Position numbers and translations under genes: made by a program
From: Pseudomonas veronii
GTDB taxonomy: Bacteria; Pseudomonadota; Gammaproteobacteria; Pseudomonadales; Pseudomonadaceae
DNA: 64,000 nt
Assembly (NCBI RefSeq): GCF_001439695.1
Contig: NZ_JYLL01000016.1
Span: 62,001-126,000, forward strand
Direction: 5' to 3'
Part shown: one piece after another, positions 36,256 through 44,851 of the stretch
Numbering within the stretch: position 1 is the stretch's first letter
How the letters are laid out: each line of letters starts with the position of its first letter
Notes under the pieces: generated by a model
Databases searched by the model: none
What the model saw: only the letters and a program-made list of their open reading frames with translations
What the model was told of the DNA's origin: nothing

Positions 36256-36345
36256 TCTTGAGAATCGTGTGGCAAGTGTGTGGCGAGCGCCACTTAAGTA
36301 TCTGTAATCATTGATATTTTTATAGCTTCCCAAGCTGTAGGTCGC
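36256..36345. other. Att-like site B
   Basis: Diverged duplicate of site A, with the 11-base repeat TGTGGCAAGTG / TGTGGCGAGCG (36,268-36,289), TAAGTA, an AT-rich spacer and TAGCTTCC. It continues straight into a true tRNA 3' end. The paired repeats look like integrase arm-binding sites. Confidence 0.7.
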
Positions 36346-36371
36346 CGGTTCGAAGCCGGTCGCCCGCTCCA
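36324..36371 (+). tRNA. 3' fragment of tRNA-Gly(CCC), attachment site
   Basis: The sequence holds the anticodon stem-loop AGC-TTCCCAA-GCT (anticodon CCC), a T-arm (GCCGG-TTCGAAG-CCGGT) and the acceptor end CGCCCGC-TCCA with encoded CCA. No D-arm or 5' acceptor strand (expected GCGGGCG) precedes it; AT-rich att sequence does. It is therefore a 3' fragment left or brought by an integrase and not a functional tRNA. Confidence 0.85.
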
Positions 36372-36727
36372 TAATGAAATCAATGGTTTAACGGTCGTTT
36401 TTGATCTCAAATTGGAGCGTTTTGGTGGTTTTTGCCACAAAAACTCACCCGCGAAAACCCGCAGAAATCCGCCATTGTCCGCCGTAGGCTTTTTGAGCTT
36501 GTGGCCAATTTGTGGCCAATCCGCCCGGCTCGCAGGCCAGCATTCTCCTGGAGAATGGCGAATCGTCGGGGCTGGTCTGCTTTCGGGCTCTGGAGTATGT
36601 TGAGCGCTGACCATAATCCAAATCAGCACAGGATTCTGTTCGGTGATTCCAAGGGTATTGAGCCTTGTAGGCTGATAGGCCGTCAGGCGTAGTTTTTAGG
36701 ATCGACACAAACGACAAGGATAGAATT
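36372..36727. other. Junction region with a third arm-type repeat
   Basis: No gene is supported. It contains TGTGGCCAATT / TGTGGCCAATC (36,500-36,521), with the same 11-base period as sites A and B but a different second half. Integrase arm-like repeats thus lie on both sides of the tRNA fragment, as in a junction of two elements. Confidence 0.55.
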
Positions 36728-37741
36728 TTGTCTGACCTGAATTTCGAAAAACAAGCGCAGGACTATTACGGTAAGGCTCCTCTCATCATCCTGGGCAGCG
36801 GTGCATCTGCTGCCCATGGCATGTCTGGAATGGGTGCGCTTGCGAAGCACCTGGTCGAAAATACCGACATTTCGGGCTTGTCTGCTGCCGAGATTGAGGC
36901 TTGGGAGAAATTCTGCCAGGTCTTATTGGACGGCGTTGATCTGGAGTCGGCACTGCATCAGGTGGCCGTTACTGAAGAGCTGACCTCCAGGATTATCACC
37001 GCAACCTGGTCGCTCATCAGCTCTGAAGACATTCAAATCTTCCACGATAGCCTTCAGAGCCAAGCGATGTTTCCGCTGAGTCGGCTGCTGCGCCACATGT
37101 TCAAAAGCAGCCTCACCAAAATAAATATCGTCACTACGAATTATGACAGGCTGGCAGAATATGCCTGCGATCAGGAGGGGGCCCATCATTACACGGGCTT
37201 CTCACACGGGTTTTTTCGGCAGCGCGCCGAACCGAATGAAATCAAGTCTGCACGCAGGGTGAATATCTGGAAGGTTCACGGTTCTCTGGACTGGTTCAAA
37301 TCGCCTCTTGAAGACATCGTAGCCCTTTCAAACATTCAAGGGATACCTGCTAACTACAAGCCGACAATCGTGACCCCGGGCACTCAGAAATATCAAACGA
37401 CGCATTTGGAGCCATATCGCTCGACTATTCACAATGCCGATTTGGCCATTACCGCTGCTAACTCATACCTGTGTATTGGCTACGGCTTCAACGACGAGCA
37501 TATTCAGCCGAATATCATGTCTAAATGCCAGCGCCAGAATACCCCGATCACGATCATTACCTATGCGCTCTCAGACGCTGCCAGGAAGCTCATTCTTGAC
37601 GGCAAGGCGCAGAATTACCTGGCAATAGAACGGGGAGCAACAGACGACCAGTCCATCGTCTACTCCTCTTTGAATGAGACTCCGGTGACCGTTGAAAAAA
37701 ACATCTGGAGTCTTGAGGGTTACCTGTCACTCATCATGTAG
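36728..37741 (+). CDS. SIR2-like NADase of a SIR2-HerA defence pair
   Basis: 337-residue SIR2-family protein. The NAD-binding Rossmann motif is LGSGASAAHGM; TTNYDRLAEYAC and KVHGSLDWF are family signatures with the catalytic His in the latter; YLCIGYGFNDEHIQP closes the fold. Bacterial SIR2 proteins next to HerA ATPases deplete NAD+ on phage infection. The start is TTG at 36728, seven bases after AAGGA. The herA gene follows after nine bases. Effector role is from the family; phage specificity is unknown. Confidence 0.9.
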   Translation: MSDLNFEKQAQDYYGKAPLIILGSGASAAHGMSGMGALAKHLVENTDISGLSAAEIEAWEKFCQVLLDGVDLESALHQVAVTEELTSRIITATWSLISSEDIQIFHDSLQSQAMFPLSRLLRHMFKSSLTKINIVTTNYDRLAEYACDQEGAHHYTGFSHGFFRQRAEPNEIKSARRVNIWKVHGSLDWFKSPLEDIVALSNIQGIPANYKPTIVTPGTQKYQTTHLEPYRSTIHNADLAITAANSYLCIGYGFNDEHIQPNIMSKCQRQNTPITIITYALSDAARKLILDGKAQNYLAIERGATDDQSIVYSSLNETPVTVEKNIWSLEGYLSLIM

Positions 37742-37750
37742 GAAGAAGAG

Positions 37751-39478
37751 ATGCCGATTTTTAACTTTAAGGATAAAGACGCACTTGGGAAGGTCGCCTC
37801 CGTTGACACGACAAACGTGATCGTGGACGTGGAAAATGTCGACCAGCTCAAAAGGTTGCAAGTCAACCATCTGGCGGTGCTCCAAAGCAGCAGGCCCGGA
37901 CAGCATCTCATCGGCCTCATCACCCAGGTGACCCGCAAGCGCGGCATCGAGGACATCGCAGGCGATGGCATCAGCGACCAGACTTCAGAACTGAACCTGT
38001 GCAAAATCGCCCTGATTGGCACCATGCTGGATCGTGACGGCGGCAAAGAAAACGTCTTTCGCCGCACTCTGGAAAGCGTCCCGGAAATCGACGCGAATTG
38101 CTTTTCGCTAGAGGGCGAAAACCTTACTGGCTTCATGCGTACGCTCTCCAGCGTTTCTGCCGATGGGAATGCGCTGACACTGGGCAAATACACACTGGAC
38201 GAACACGCCGTTGCCTACCTCAACGGTAACAAGTTTTTCCAGCGCCACGCATTCATCGGCGGCAGCACCGGATCAGGTAAATCCTGGACGACAGCCAAGA
38301 TCATTGAGCAGATGGCAGGACTCTCTACAGCGAACGCCATTGTTTTTGATCTTCATGGTGAATACTCGCCATTGGTGGGCCAAGGCATTCAGCACTTCAA
38401 AGTGGCCGGTCCAGCAGATGTTGAGGCTAAGCGCACCATTAACGATGGTGTGCTTTACCTGCCTTACTGGCTGCTTTCGTATGAAGCACTCGTGGCAATG
38501 TTTGTTGACCGGAGTGACCAGAATGCGCCCAACCAGGCCATGATTATGGCGCGTGAGATCAACCAGGCGAAACAAAAGTACCTGGAAGATGGTGGCCAGA
38601 AAGATGTACTGAAGCACTTCACCGTCGACAGCCCGGTCCCCTTTAACCTTGATTTCCTCATGGGCCGGTTGAATGACATCAACGTCGAGATGGTTCCCGG
38701 TGCTCGCGGTGAAAAGCAAGGGGATTTCAACGGAAAGCTGTCACGCATGATTTCCCGCCTTGAGAACAAAATTTCTGATCGGCGTCTTGGCTTTATGTTC
38801 AACGGCGGCGGAGATGTTCTGGATTTCTCCTGGCTTGAAAAGTTCACCACTGCCGTGCTCGGAAGCTCTGGAGAAAATGGTAAAGCTGGTATCAAGATCA
38901 TCAATTTTTCCGAGGTTCCATCAGACGTTCTCCCGCTGATCGTTTCCCTTGTCGCGCGGGTCACATTCTCTGTCCAACAGTGGACACCATCCGAGCTGCG
39001 CCATCCTATTGCGCTTCTGTGTGATGAAGCGCACCTCTACATGCCCCAACGAAGCATGGCGGAATCAGCTGACGATATTTCCCTGGATATTTTCGAGCGC
39101 ATCGCCAAGGAAGGCCGTAAGTACGGTGTCAGCCTTGTGGTGATAAGCCAGCGTCCGTCCGAGGTGAATAAAACGATGCTCAGCCAATGCAGCAACTTCG
39201 TATCTATGCGGCTGACCAACGCCGAGGATCAGGGCGTTATCAAGAGACTTCTTCCCGATAGCCTCGGTGGGTTCAGCGACATCCTGCCGACCCTCGATAC
39301 AGGCGAGGCCTTGGTTGTCGGTGATGCGAGCTTGCTGCCAAGTAGAATCAGAATCGATGAACCTAAAAACAAACCGAATAGCGGGACGGTCAATTTCTGG
39401 GATGAATGGCAAAAACCGGTAAAAGATAAGCGCCTTTCGGTTGCTGTCGATAACTGGCGTAAGCAAAACATCCAGTAA
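37751..39478 (+). CDS. HerA-like hexameric ATPase
   Basis: 575-residue FtsK/HerA-clade ATPase. A HAS-barrel-like N-terminus (about 1-130) precedes the motor with Walker A GGSTGSGKSWTT and Walker B IALLCDEAHLYMP; the arginine-rich SLVVISQRPSEVNKTMLSQC is typical of HerA sensor regions. In SIR2-HerA systems it forms a ring scaffold that assembles with and activates the SIR2 subunit. AGGAAGAAG precedes the ATG. Its stop is followed by a truncated antisense gene remnant. Confidence 0.93.
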   Translation: MPIFNFKDKDALGKVASVDTTNVIVDVENVDQLKRLQVNHLAVLQSSRPGQHLIGLITQVTRKRGIEDIAGDGISDQTSELNLCKIALIGTMLDRDGGKENVFRRTLESVPEIDANCFSLEGENLTGFMRTLSSVSADGNALTLGKYTLDEHAVAYLNGNKFFQRHAFIGGSTGSGKSWTTAKIIEQMAGLSTANAIVFDLHGEYSPLVGQGIQHFKVAGPADVEAKRTINDGVLYLPYWLLSYEALVAMFVDRSDQNAPNQAMIMAREINQAKQKYLEDGGQKDVLKHFTVDSPVPFNLDFLMGRLNDINVEMVPGARGEKQGDFNGKLSRMISRLENKISDRRLGFMFNGGGDVLDFSWLEKFTTAVLGSSGENGKAGIKIINFSEVPSDVLPLIVSLVARVTFSVQQWTPSELRHPIALLCDEAHLYMPQRSMAESADDISLDIFERIAKEGRKYGVSLVVISQRPSEVNKTMLSQCSNFVSMRLTNAEDQGVIKRLLPDSLGGFSDILPTLDTGEALVVGDASLLPSRIRIDEPKNKPNSGTVNFWDEWQKPVKDKRLSVAVDNWRKQNIQ

Positions 39479-39497
39479 GTGATCCCTATGGATGACC

Positions 39498-39599
39498 TCA
39501 AGGGCGCGGAGCTCTTGAGGTCATTACACGACGCATATTTTCCAGCGAGGCCAGGGCATTTTGATGCTCTTGGCTTGTCCTGTCGCCACGCTCAAAGTA
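39498..39599 (-). pseudogene. 3' remnant of the small backbone gene found intact at 41.7 kb
   Basis: The minus strand reads 33 codons ending RGDRTSQEHQNALASLEN, then MRRVMTSRAPRP and a stop. The intact protein near 41.7 kb ends RGDRESLEHQNALASLEN, IHRVMISRALRP. The DNA identity is strongest over the last ~75 bases and includes the terminal CTCAAGGGC hairpin. No 5' part is present. It marks a recombination junction just after herA. Confidence 0.85.
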
Positions 39600-39631
39600 T
39601 TAAACACCAAGGATTTTTGGAGGCGAACTTA

Positions 39632-41125
39632 ATGATTGACACCGGCGCGACTGTACGAATGGATATTTTGCGCAAGGCCGCAGACCAGCAAATTCTAAAG
39701 CCTTTGAAATCATATGGCTGGAGTGCAAAAATAGATTCAGAGCATGTCCCTGGAGAGTTTCTTATCGTAAGCGCGTCAAAGCTTAGTCAGGAACATAAAG
39801 TCGCTTTAATGTATTCATCCGCTACCGATAATAGGCACTACAAATTTTTAGATTCCGAAGTGGAACACATTTTTACTAATGGCGAGCTCTATATGGTTGA
39901 AAGTTTTGCGTACGGAATAAAATCTAAGGTAACTCCGGTAAGCGACTTTTTTCCACTCATGATTGAATGGAGTAGGGCACTTACGCCACCGACAGAAACC
40001 ACAATAAAAAACAAGATTCTGAAAGGCTACATTCAAATAACGGCCGAAAAGCCGATAGACGGTATATGGGCTCATCTCAGTCAGCTCGCCAGCACTACAC
40101 TGGCGAAAAAGCTAATCTTGCGAAGATCTCAAGAGGAAGGAATAGAACTTTCAGAGCACCAGTTGGAAAGCAAGGCAGCAGGCGTTGCTTTCTCTATCAG
40201 AAACGCATCCGATTATTTCAAAAGCGCGCAAAATGAAAGCCTGAATAAAAGAATTCTCAGTTTGTACTATGGCTCTTTGGCACTAGCATTTGCGGAGATG
40301 CTGGCCGCACCGCACGGTCCTATGGACCTCGATGAGGTGGAAGGTATGACCAAGTATGGCCATGGCCTATATACGGTCGCCTCCAATACAAACGATTTTG
40401 GGGGGCTGACAGTAGGTGTATTGGCAACAGGATTTTTCCCCCGGTGGGCAAGTTTTTTAGGGCATGACGTTAGCGCTTATCCCAAGAAGAAAGCGACATC
40501 TGCCAGCGACTTAAGTAATCTTGCTTCTGGAAGCTTTGCAACATTGGAGCAACTATTCTCGACTCTTCCTGAGCTGGGTAAGTTATTCGTAGACGTCTAT
40601 GATTCCGAGCCTTCATGGGTTCACGCTGTCTACGATTCGGGCGCCGGTCACAGGCTGCATGGAAAACAGACAGGCAGCAGCTATATAAAACTAATTGATC
40701 AGACCTCTAAAATCAGTGCTGAGCGTTTAGCACGAAACGGTTGGGCTCTCACAGAAATTGAAGCTGTAGAGGAGGAGCCTAAGTCGAAAGTATACCGAGC
40801 AAGAGTCGATCATGATGGCCTCGAATACTGGTATCAAGCATTACCTTTACACCATAGTTCCTTTTTTCAAGGAAATGCGTTGATTCTGCCTGTCCTCGGG
40901 GGCGTTTATGAGTACAGAGCAATCAGTCTCTCGTTGCTCTATGCGCTCTCAATTCTTGTGCGCTATATGCCAAGTGCTTGGAGGCGAGTAGAAGGGGGTG
41001 ACTGGGATCAGCATTTTGCGTTAGTGAAAATGGTGCTAGATGTGTTTGAAAGAGTTCTTCCTCAGCAGTTTTTAGAAAGCATCACAAATCAAAAAATACA
41101 TTCAAGCATGCCGGGTGGATTTTAA
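39632..41125 (+). CDS. YaaC-like protein next to SIR2-HerA
   Basis: Protein of 497 residues. The C-terminal half resembles YaaC-family proteins: LNKRILSLYYGSLALAFAEM, KYGHGLYTV and ISLSLLYALSILVRYMPSAW. No catalytic motif is evident. I chose ATG at 39632, with GGAGG eight bases upstream. The frame stays open back to 39,488, but that extension is antisense to a gene remnant and is probably not native. It follows SIR2-HerA on the same strand and is AT-rich. It could be a third defence component or an independent insertion. Confidence 0.65.
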   Translation: MIDTGATVRMDILRKAADQQILKPLKSYGWSAKIDSEHVPGEFLIVSASKLSQEHKVALMYSSATDNRHYKFLDSEVEHIFTNGELYMVESFAYGIKSKVTPVSDFFPLMIEWSRALTPPTETTIKNKILKGYIQITAEKPIDGIWAHLSQLASTTLAKKLILRRSQEEGIELSEHQLESKAAGVAFSIRNASDYFKSAQNESLNKRILSLYYGSLALAFAEMLAAPHGPMDLDEVEGMTKYGHGLYTVASNTNDFGGLTVGVLATGFFPRWASFLGHDVSAYPKKKATSASDLSNLASGSFATLEQLFSTLPELGKLFVDVYDSEPSWVHAVYDSGAGHRLHGKQTGSSYIKLIDQTSKISAERLARNGWALTEIEAVEEEPKSKVYRARVDHDGLEYWYQALPLHHSSFFQGNALILPVLGGVYEYRAISLSLLYALSILVRYMPSAWRRVEGGDWDQHFALVKMVLDVFERVLPQQFLESITNQKIHSSMPGGF

Positions 41126-41297
41126 AACTCATGTGCAGGCTATAATGCCACAAGGTTGTCATGAAGGCCCTTGAGGGGTGACGGGCCCTTGAGTTCACTC
41201 TCGCGTTTTTTTGGAGTTTGTTCTGAACTCTGAATCTTTAAACGGTTTTTTGCTATATTCGTCTCACGCGCATGTGCGTCCTCACGGAGATAGTACA

Positions 41298-41660
41298 GTG
41301 TCAAAATTGGCGGAATTTCGGGCAGCTGAACGCGAGCTCCAAGAACAACTTGCTCAACTCGAAGCATTGAAAACCAATGCCGGGTTGAAGAAGGAAATCG
41401 AGTTTGAAGAAAAACTGACGAGCCTGATGCAGTCCTATGGCAAGGGCTTAAAGGACGTGATTGCCATCCTTGATCCTGCCCCCGCTGGCCGTAAGGTGGA
41501 GAAGTCCTCAGGCGCGCATCGGCGTCCGCGCGTATTGAAGCGCTACAAAAATCCTCACAGTGGCGAAGTGGTGGAAACCAAGGGCGGCAATCACCGTGTT
41601 TTGAAAGACTGGAAAGCACAATACGGGGCTTCCACGGTGGAATCCTGGCTCCAGGCCTGA
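41298..41660 (+). CDS. MvaT/MvaU-family H-NS-like silencer
   Basis: 120-residue xenogeneic silencer. The N-terminal coiled oligomerisation region (LAEFRAAERELQEQLAQLEA) and KKEIEFEEKLTSLMQSYGK are MvaT-like. The C-terminal DNA-binding part has KRYKNPHSGEVVETKGGNHR and LKDWKAQYG. Host MvaT proteins silence AT-rich foreign DNA; mobile elements often bring their own. GTG at 41298 follows ACGGAGA; the in-frame extension upstream is not family-like. It probably silences the surrounding AT-rich cargo. Confidence 0.92.
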   Translation: MSKLAEFRAAERELQEQLAQLEALKTNAGLKKEIEFEEKLTSLMQSYGKGLKDVIAILDPAPAGRKVEKSSGAHRRPRVLKRYKNPHSGEVVETKGGNHRVLKDWKAQYGASTVESWLQA

Positions 41661-41687
41661 TCGGCCAAGCTCGTTTGTAGATAAGGC

Positions 41688-41867
41688 TCAAGGGCGCAAT
41701 GCCCTTGAGATCATGACGCGGTGGATATTTTCCAGCGAGGCCAGAGCATTCTGATGCTCCAGGCTTTCCCGGTCACCGCGTACTGCGACATTGAAGACCT
41801 CCCGGTACAGCACGCGCAGTTCGCTTTCAGATTTTGTGGCCAGTTCAAAGATCGTTATCAGTTTCAT
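41688..41867 (-). CDS. Small backbone protein (59 aa), also present as remnant
   Basis: Compact helical protein, MKLITIFELATKSESELRVL at its start and ASLENIHRVMISRALRP at its end. Similar small proteins occur on plasmids and integrative elements, but I know of no function. GGAG lies nine bases before the ATG. Its 3' end overlaps a hairpin (CTCAAGGGC-GCAAT-GCCCTTGAG) that may terminate this gene and the convergent MvaT-like gene. A truncated second copy lies near 39.5 kb. Confidence 0.75.
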   Translation of the reverse strand: MKLITIFELATKSESELRVLYREVFNVAVRGDRESLEHQNALASLENIHRVMISRALRP

Positions 41868-42441
41868 TTCATGTCTCCACCGTCTTTCGGCCACCCTTCG
41901 CGGCCTTGTGACGCTGTGCCAGCACAGGCGTCGTCCACGCAGCACCCCAACTGGGCCGTAACGCGAGAGAAGGAGTCATTTATGACTTGCTGCTGGAGGA
42001 GACGACGGCAGTGCTACAGGTCAAACAAAAGGACGCGAGGCGTGCCGTGAGGTGGAAAGAGAAGTGATCTCTCTGATAGCGACATCAGAAGTGGAAAAAA
42101 TATTGGCGAATCTGACGGCGTTCGCCGCCTGACCGGGCTCTAAGCGCTATGCGCTCCGGGTCAATGGAAGCCTTGTCCCGGCCATCCGGTGACGATCCCT
42201 TCGCAAGAACGAAAAGCCGCTAAGGGGTGCTGCCCCTGGCGCAACGCAAGGGTGAAGCTTTGCCCCGATGAACGGTATCCCCAGCCTTCCGCACCCATAA
42301 AAAAGCATGGGTTTGTGCAGGCCGGGTGATCCCCCTCCCTTCACCGAGCCCTTGCGTTTTACCTCCCCGGTCTCGCCGACGGGCAGGGGTGCATGTGCGA
42401 CCTCACGCACAGCACCCGAAGCCCTTAAAGGAGCCAAGACC
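41868..42441. other. ardA upstream region
   Basis: No complete gene is supported. A stretch near 41,985-42,066 reads LEETTAVLQVKQKDARRAVR in one frame and may be a decayed gene end. The GC-rich part from about 42,130 includes an inverted repeat GCACCCAT / ATGGGTTTGTGC (42,291-42,317) and probably forms the structured leader of ardA. Confidence 0.4.
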
Positions 42442-42954
42442 ATGACCACCGAACCCAGAATTTACGTTGCAGACCTGGCCGCCTATAACAGCGGATACTT
42501 TCACGGCGTTTGGATCGACGCTACATTGGACGCGTCAGACATTCAGGATCAAATCAACGCCATGCTGGCGCAATCGCCGGTCGGGGACGCGGAGGAATAC
42601 GCGATTCACGACTACGAAGGTTTTGATGGTTACAGCCTTGGCGAATACGCGGGGATTGACGCTGCGCATGAGGCCGCCTGTTTTATCGAAGAATTCCCGG
42701 CGTTCGGCGGGGCTCTGCTGGATCAGTTTTCCAGCGTTGAGGAGGCCCGGAAAGCAGCCGAGGAGGATTATTGCGGCAGCTATGAATCGCTGGCGGATTA
42801 CGTGCAGGAGCTCACTGAGGAAACCACGGAGATTCCCGAAGTGTTGCGCTATTACATTGACTACGAAGCCATGGCCCGTGACATGGAGTTGAACGGCGAC
42901 GTGTTCATCATCGAGGAGGGATACAAAACGGTGCATATATTTTGGAATCGTTAA
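42442..42954 (+). CDS. ardA: Antirestriction protein ArdA
   Basis: 170-residue acidic DNA mimic that inhibits type I restriction enzymes during conjugation. Family signatures: RIYVADLAAYNSGYFHGVWI at the N-terminus, EEYAIHDYEGF and a run of Asp/Glu residues throughout. AAGGAG precedes the ATG. Its presence marks this segment as plasmid- or ICE-derived backbone and is compatible with transfer into restricting hosts. Confidence 0.95.
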   Translation: MTTEPRIYVADLAAYNSGYFHGVWIDATLDASDIQDQINAMLAQSPVGDAEEYAIHDYEGFDGYSLGEYAGIDAAHEAACFIEEFPAFGGALLDQFSSVEEARKAAEEDYCGSYESLADYVQELTEETTEIPEVLRYYIDYEAMARDMELNGDVFIIEEGYKTVHIFWNR

Positions 42955-43108
42955 CCTTGGGCGCTTAATCACAATGTCGAAATATAATCCGTCCCCGCAT
43001 CCCCACAGGGGCGCGGCATGTTGAGGTCTTTGTCGGGCAATCAACGGACCGCACCGATTTCATCAGGTTACCTACTTCCGAGCAGGCGAGCGCCGTCCGA
43101 AAATGTGG

Positions 43109-43693
43109 TCAAACTTCAGGCATTGGCCGCCTTGTCCCTGACCTGATCTTCGCTACGGCCCGCCAGACAGTGGTCTTACTGACCTGCATGCGGGCAGCAA
43201 TGACCTCCAGAGGCATGTCGTCGCAAATTGCCATGCGCTGAACGGTCAATTCCTGGCTCGGTGTCAGGGCCGCAGGCCGTCCCGGTTTGCGACCTCTTCG
43301 TTGAGCGGCTAGCATCCCAGCCTTCGTCCGCTCGGAAATTAATGCTCGTTCAAATTCCGCCACAGCGCCCGTGATGTGAAATACAAGCTTGCCTGCTGGC
43401 GTCTGGGTGTCGATTTGATCGGAAATTGACCAGAAACCAATTCCCCGCCGCTCGAGCTTCCCAAGGGTCTTGATGAGGTCTTGCAACGAGCGGCCTAAGC
43501 GGTCGAGCTTCCAGACAACCAGCACGTCACCGTCGCGCAGGGTGCGCAGGGCCGCATGGAGAGCCGGGCGACGTGTGAGGGCGCCGGATTTCTTCTCTTC
43601 AAAGATGCGCTCGCACCCGGCCTGTCGCAGGGCTTCGATTTGCAGGTCAAGAAGCTGGTCTTCTGTCGATACACGGGCGTACCCGATCTTCAT
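43109..43693 (-). CDS. Serine recombinase (resolvase/invertase)
   Basis: 194-residue small serine recombinase. The nucleophile is Ser9 in GYARVSTEDQ; WKLDRLGRSLQDLIK and the dimer helix EFERALISERTKAGM are canonical. A Hin-like helix-turn-helix ends it (MPLEVIAARMQVSKTTVWRA). ATG at 43693 gives the usual length. Such enzymes resolve cointegrates or plasmid multimers; its site may lie in the adjacent intergenic DNA. No transposase gene accompanies it. Confidence 0.93.
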   Translation of the reverse strand: MKIGYARVSTEDQLLDLQIEALRQAGCERIFEEKKSGALTRRPALHAALRTLRDGDVLVVWKLDRLGRSLQDLIKTLGKLERRGIGFWSISDQIDTQTPAGKLVFHITGAVAEFERALISERTKAGMLAAQRRGRKPGRPAALTPSQELTVQRMAICDDMPLEVIAARMQVSKTTVWRAVAKIRSGTRRPMPEV

Positions 43694-43990
43694 GGTTCTG
43701 CCTTTCCCGCAGGCAGGCACCGCTGTCAAAAGGAGGGTCACACAGCCGCACTTACTGTTGTTCCGCAAAGGAACCTTTAAGGACTCTATTCACGAGATCT
43801 CAAAGAGTCAATTGCTACTGAGACTCCGCACGCAACTACATACAGGCAGCACCAGGTTTCAAAAGGGTTCGTTTTCGGAACGTCATATTTAGTTCCCCTG
43901 GTGAGCCCCTGTGATGCCCATGGCGGAATCCCGAGTGCATACCGGCGCATGCAACGCATCACCTTCTCTTTCGATCAAGGAGTCCCGGAT

Positions 43991-44845
43991 ATGACGACTT
44001 TGAAGATTCAGGCGATGCAGCGAGGGCAGGGGGCGTTTCCCTCCATGGACAGCCAGGAACGACTTCCATTTTCGAGTGACGACGCGATGTGCTTGGCTTC
44101 ACCAGGAGGGCGGCGATGCGGTATCGCGCCACCTATTTCACGAGTGCTGAAATACCTTCCTCTTTCGCTGGCTTTCGCAACCACTTGCGTTTACGTCGGT
44201 AACGCCAACGCCGCCGATATCGGCGATTGCGACACACCTGAAGCAATGACCGCTCGCCTCAAGACCGAGGGCCAGCATTCGGTGGCGTCTGCGCAGATGA
44301 TTGCGCCGGACAAGCGCCTGTTCGGAATGATCTTCACGATGAGCGATGACCGGAAAGTCGGCTATATCCTGAAGGCAGACCAGCCGCTGGGGGATAGGGC
44401 GGGGCAGATTTGCATTTATGAGCGACTGGCGGACATACGGCTATATGACGCCCGCTCAGCGGGAATACCCAATGCGGCACTTCTGAAAGCCCCAGATGAG
44501 GACGCTGTTGCGAACTGCAAACGTCTCCAACTAGCGGGGAAATTTCCGCAGGGAAACTGTTCTTCGCTGAATCAAGTTCTTCATCGCGTCGAGCCGCTTG
44601 GAGAGCGGGTCATGATTCAAGGCTTCACTGTTGCGAAGGGCCCATCAGGCATCTACCAGCCCACCAGCGGTGTGGTAACGGTTTCGGGCAATGTCAATGG
44701 AAGTATCAATGACGATCCCGCGCATCCGTCACGTGGTATCGTTGGCGGCATCGCCTACAGCTCGTTGCCCGACGGGGCAACGATCCTCAATGCGACCTTA
44801 GCCTATCCGAGGTACACCGAGTACGGGCTTGCTGCATTGAAATGA
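43991..44845 (+). CDS. Exported protein of unknown function (backbone)
   Basis: 284 residues, no family recognised. A signal-like segment starts unusually late: after ~60 polar residues comes VLKYLPLSLAFATTCVYVGN followed by ANA, which resembles a cleavage site. The mature part has four Cys and looks periplasmic. ATG at 43991 has AAGGAG upstream; a later start would give a more conventional signal peptide. Its high-GC composition matches the neighbouring ardA and recombinase genes. Confidence 0.65.
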   Translation: MTTLKIQAMQRGQGAFPSMDSQERLPFSSDDAMCLASPGGRRCGIAPPISRVLKYLPLSLAFATTCVYVGNANAADIGDCDTPEAMTARLKTEGQHSVASAQMIAPDKRLFGMIFTMSDDRKVGYILKADQPLGDRAGQICIYERLADIRLYDARSAGIPNAALLKAPDEDAVANCKRLQLAGKFPQGNCSSLNQVLHRVEPLGERVMIQGFTVAKGPSGIYQPTSGVVTVSGNVNGSINDDPAHPSRGIVGGIAYSSLPDGATILNATLAYPRYTEYGLAALK

Positions 44846-44851
44846 TCTCTG

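Noticed and set aside
36324-36371. Functional tRNA-Gly gene
   Set aside because: The D-arm and 5' acceptor strand are missing; upstream bases are AT-rich att sequence.
34917-36521. Possible CRISPR-like array from the repeated TGTGGC units
   Set aside because: Only paired 11-base repeats at three separate places, with no regular spacers; they fit integrase arm sites.
43109-43990. Complete Tn3-type transposon around the serine recombinase
   Set aside because: No transposase gene and no terminal inverted repeats seen; only a recombinase can be supported.
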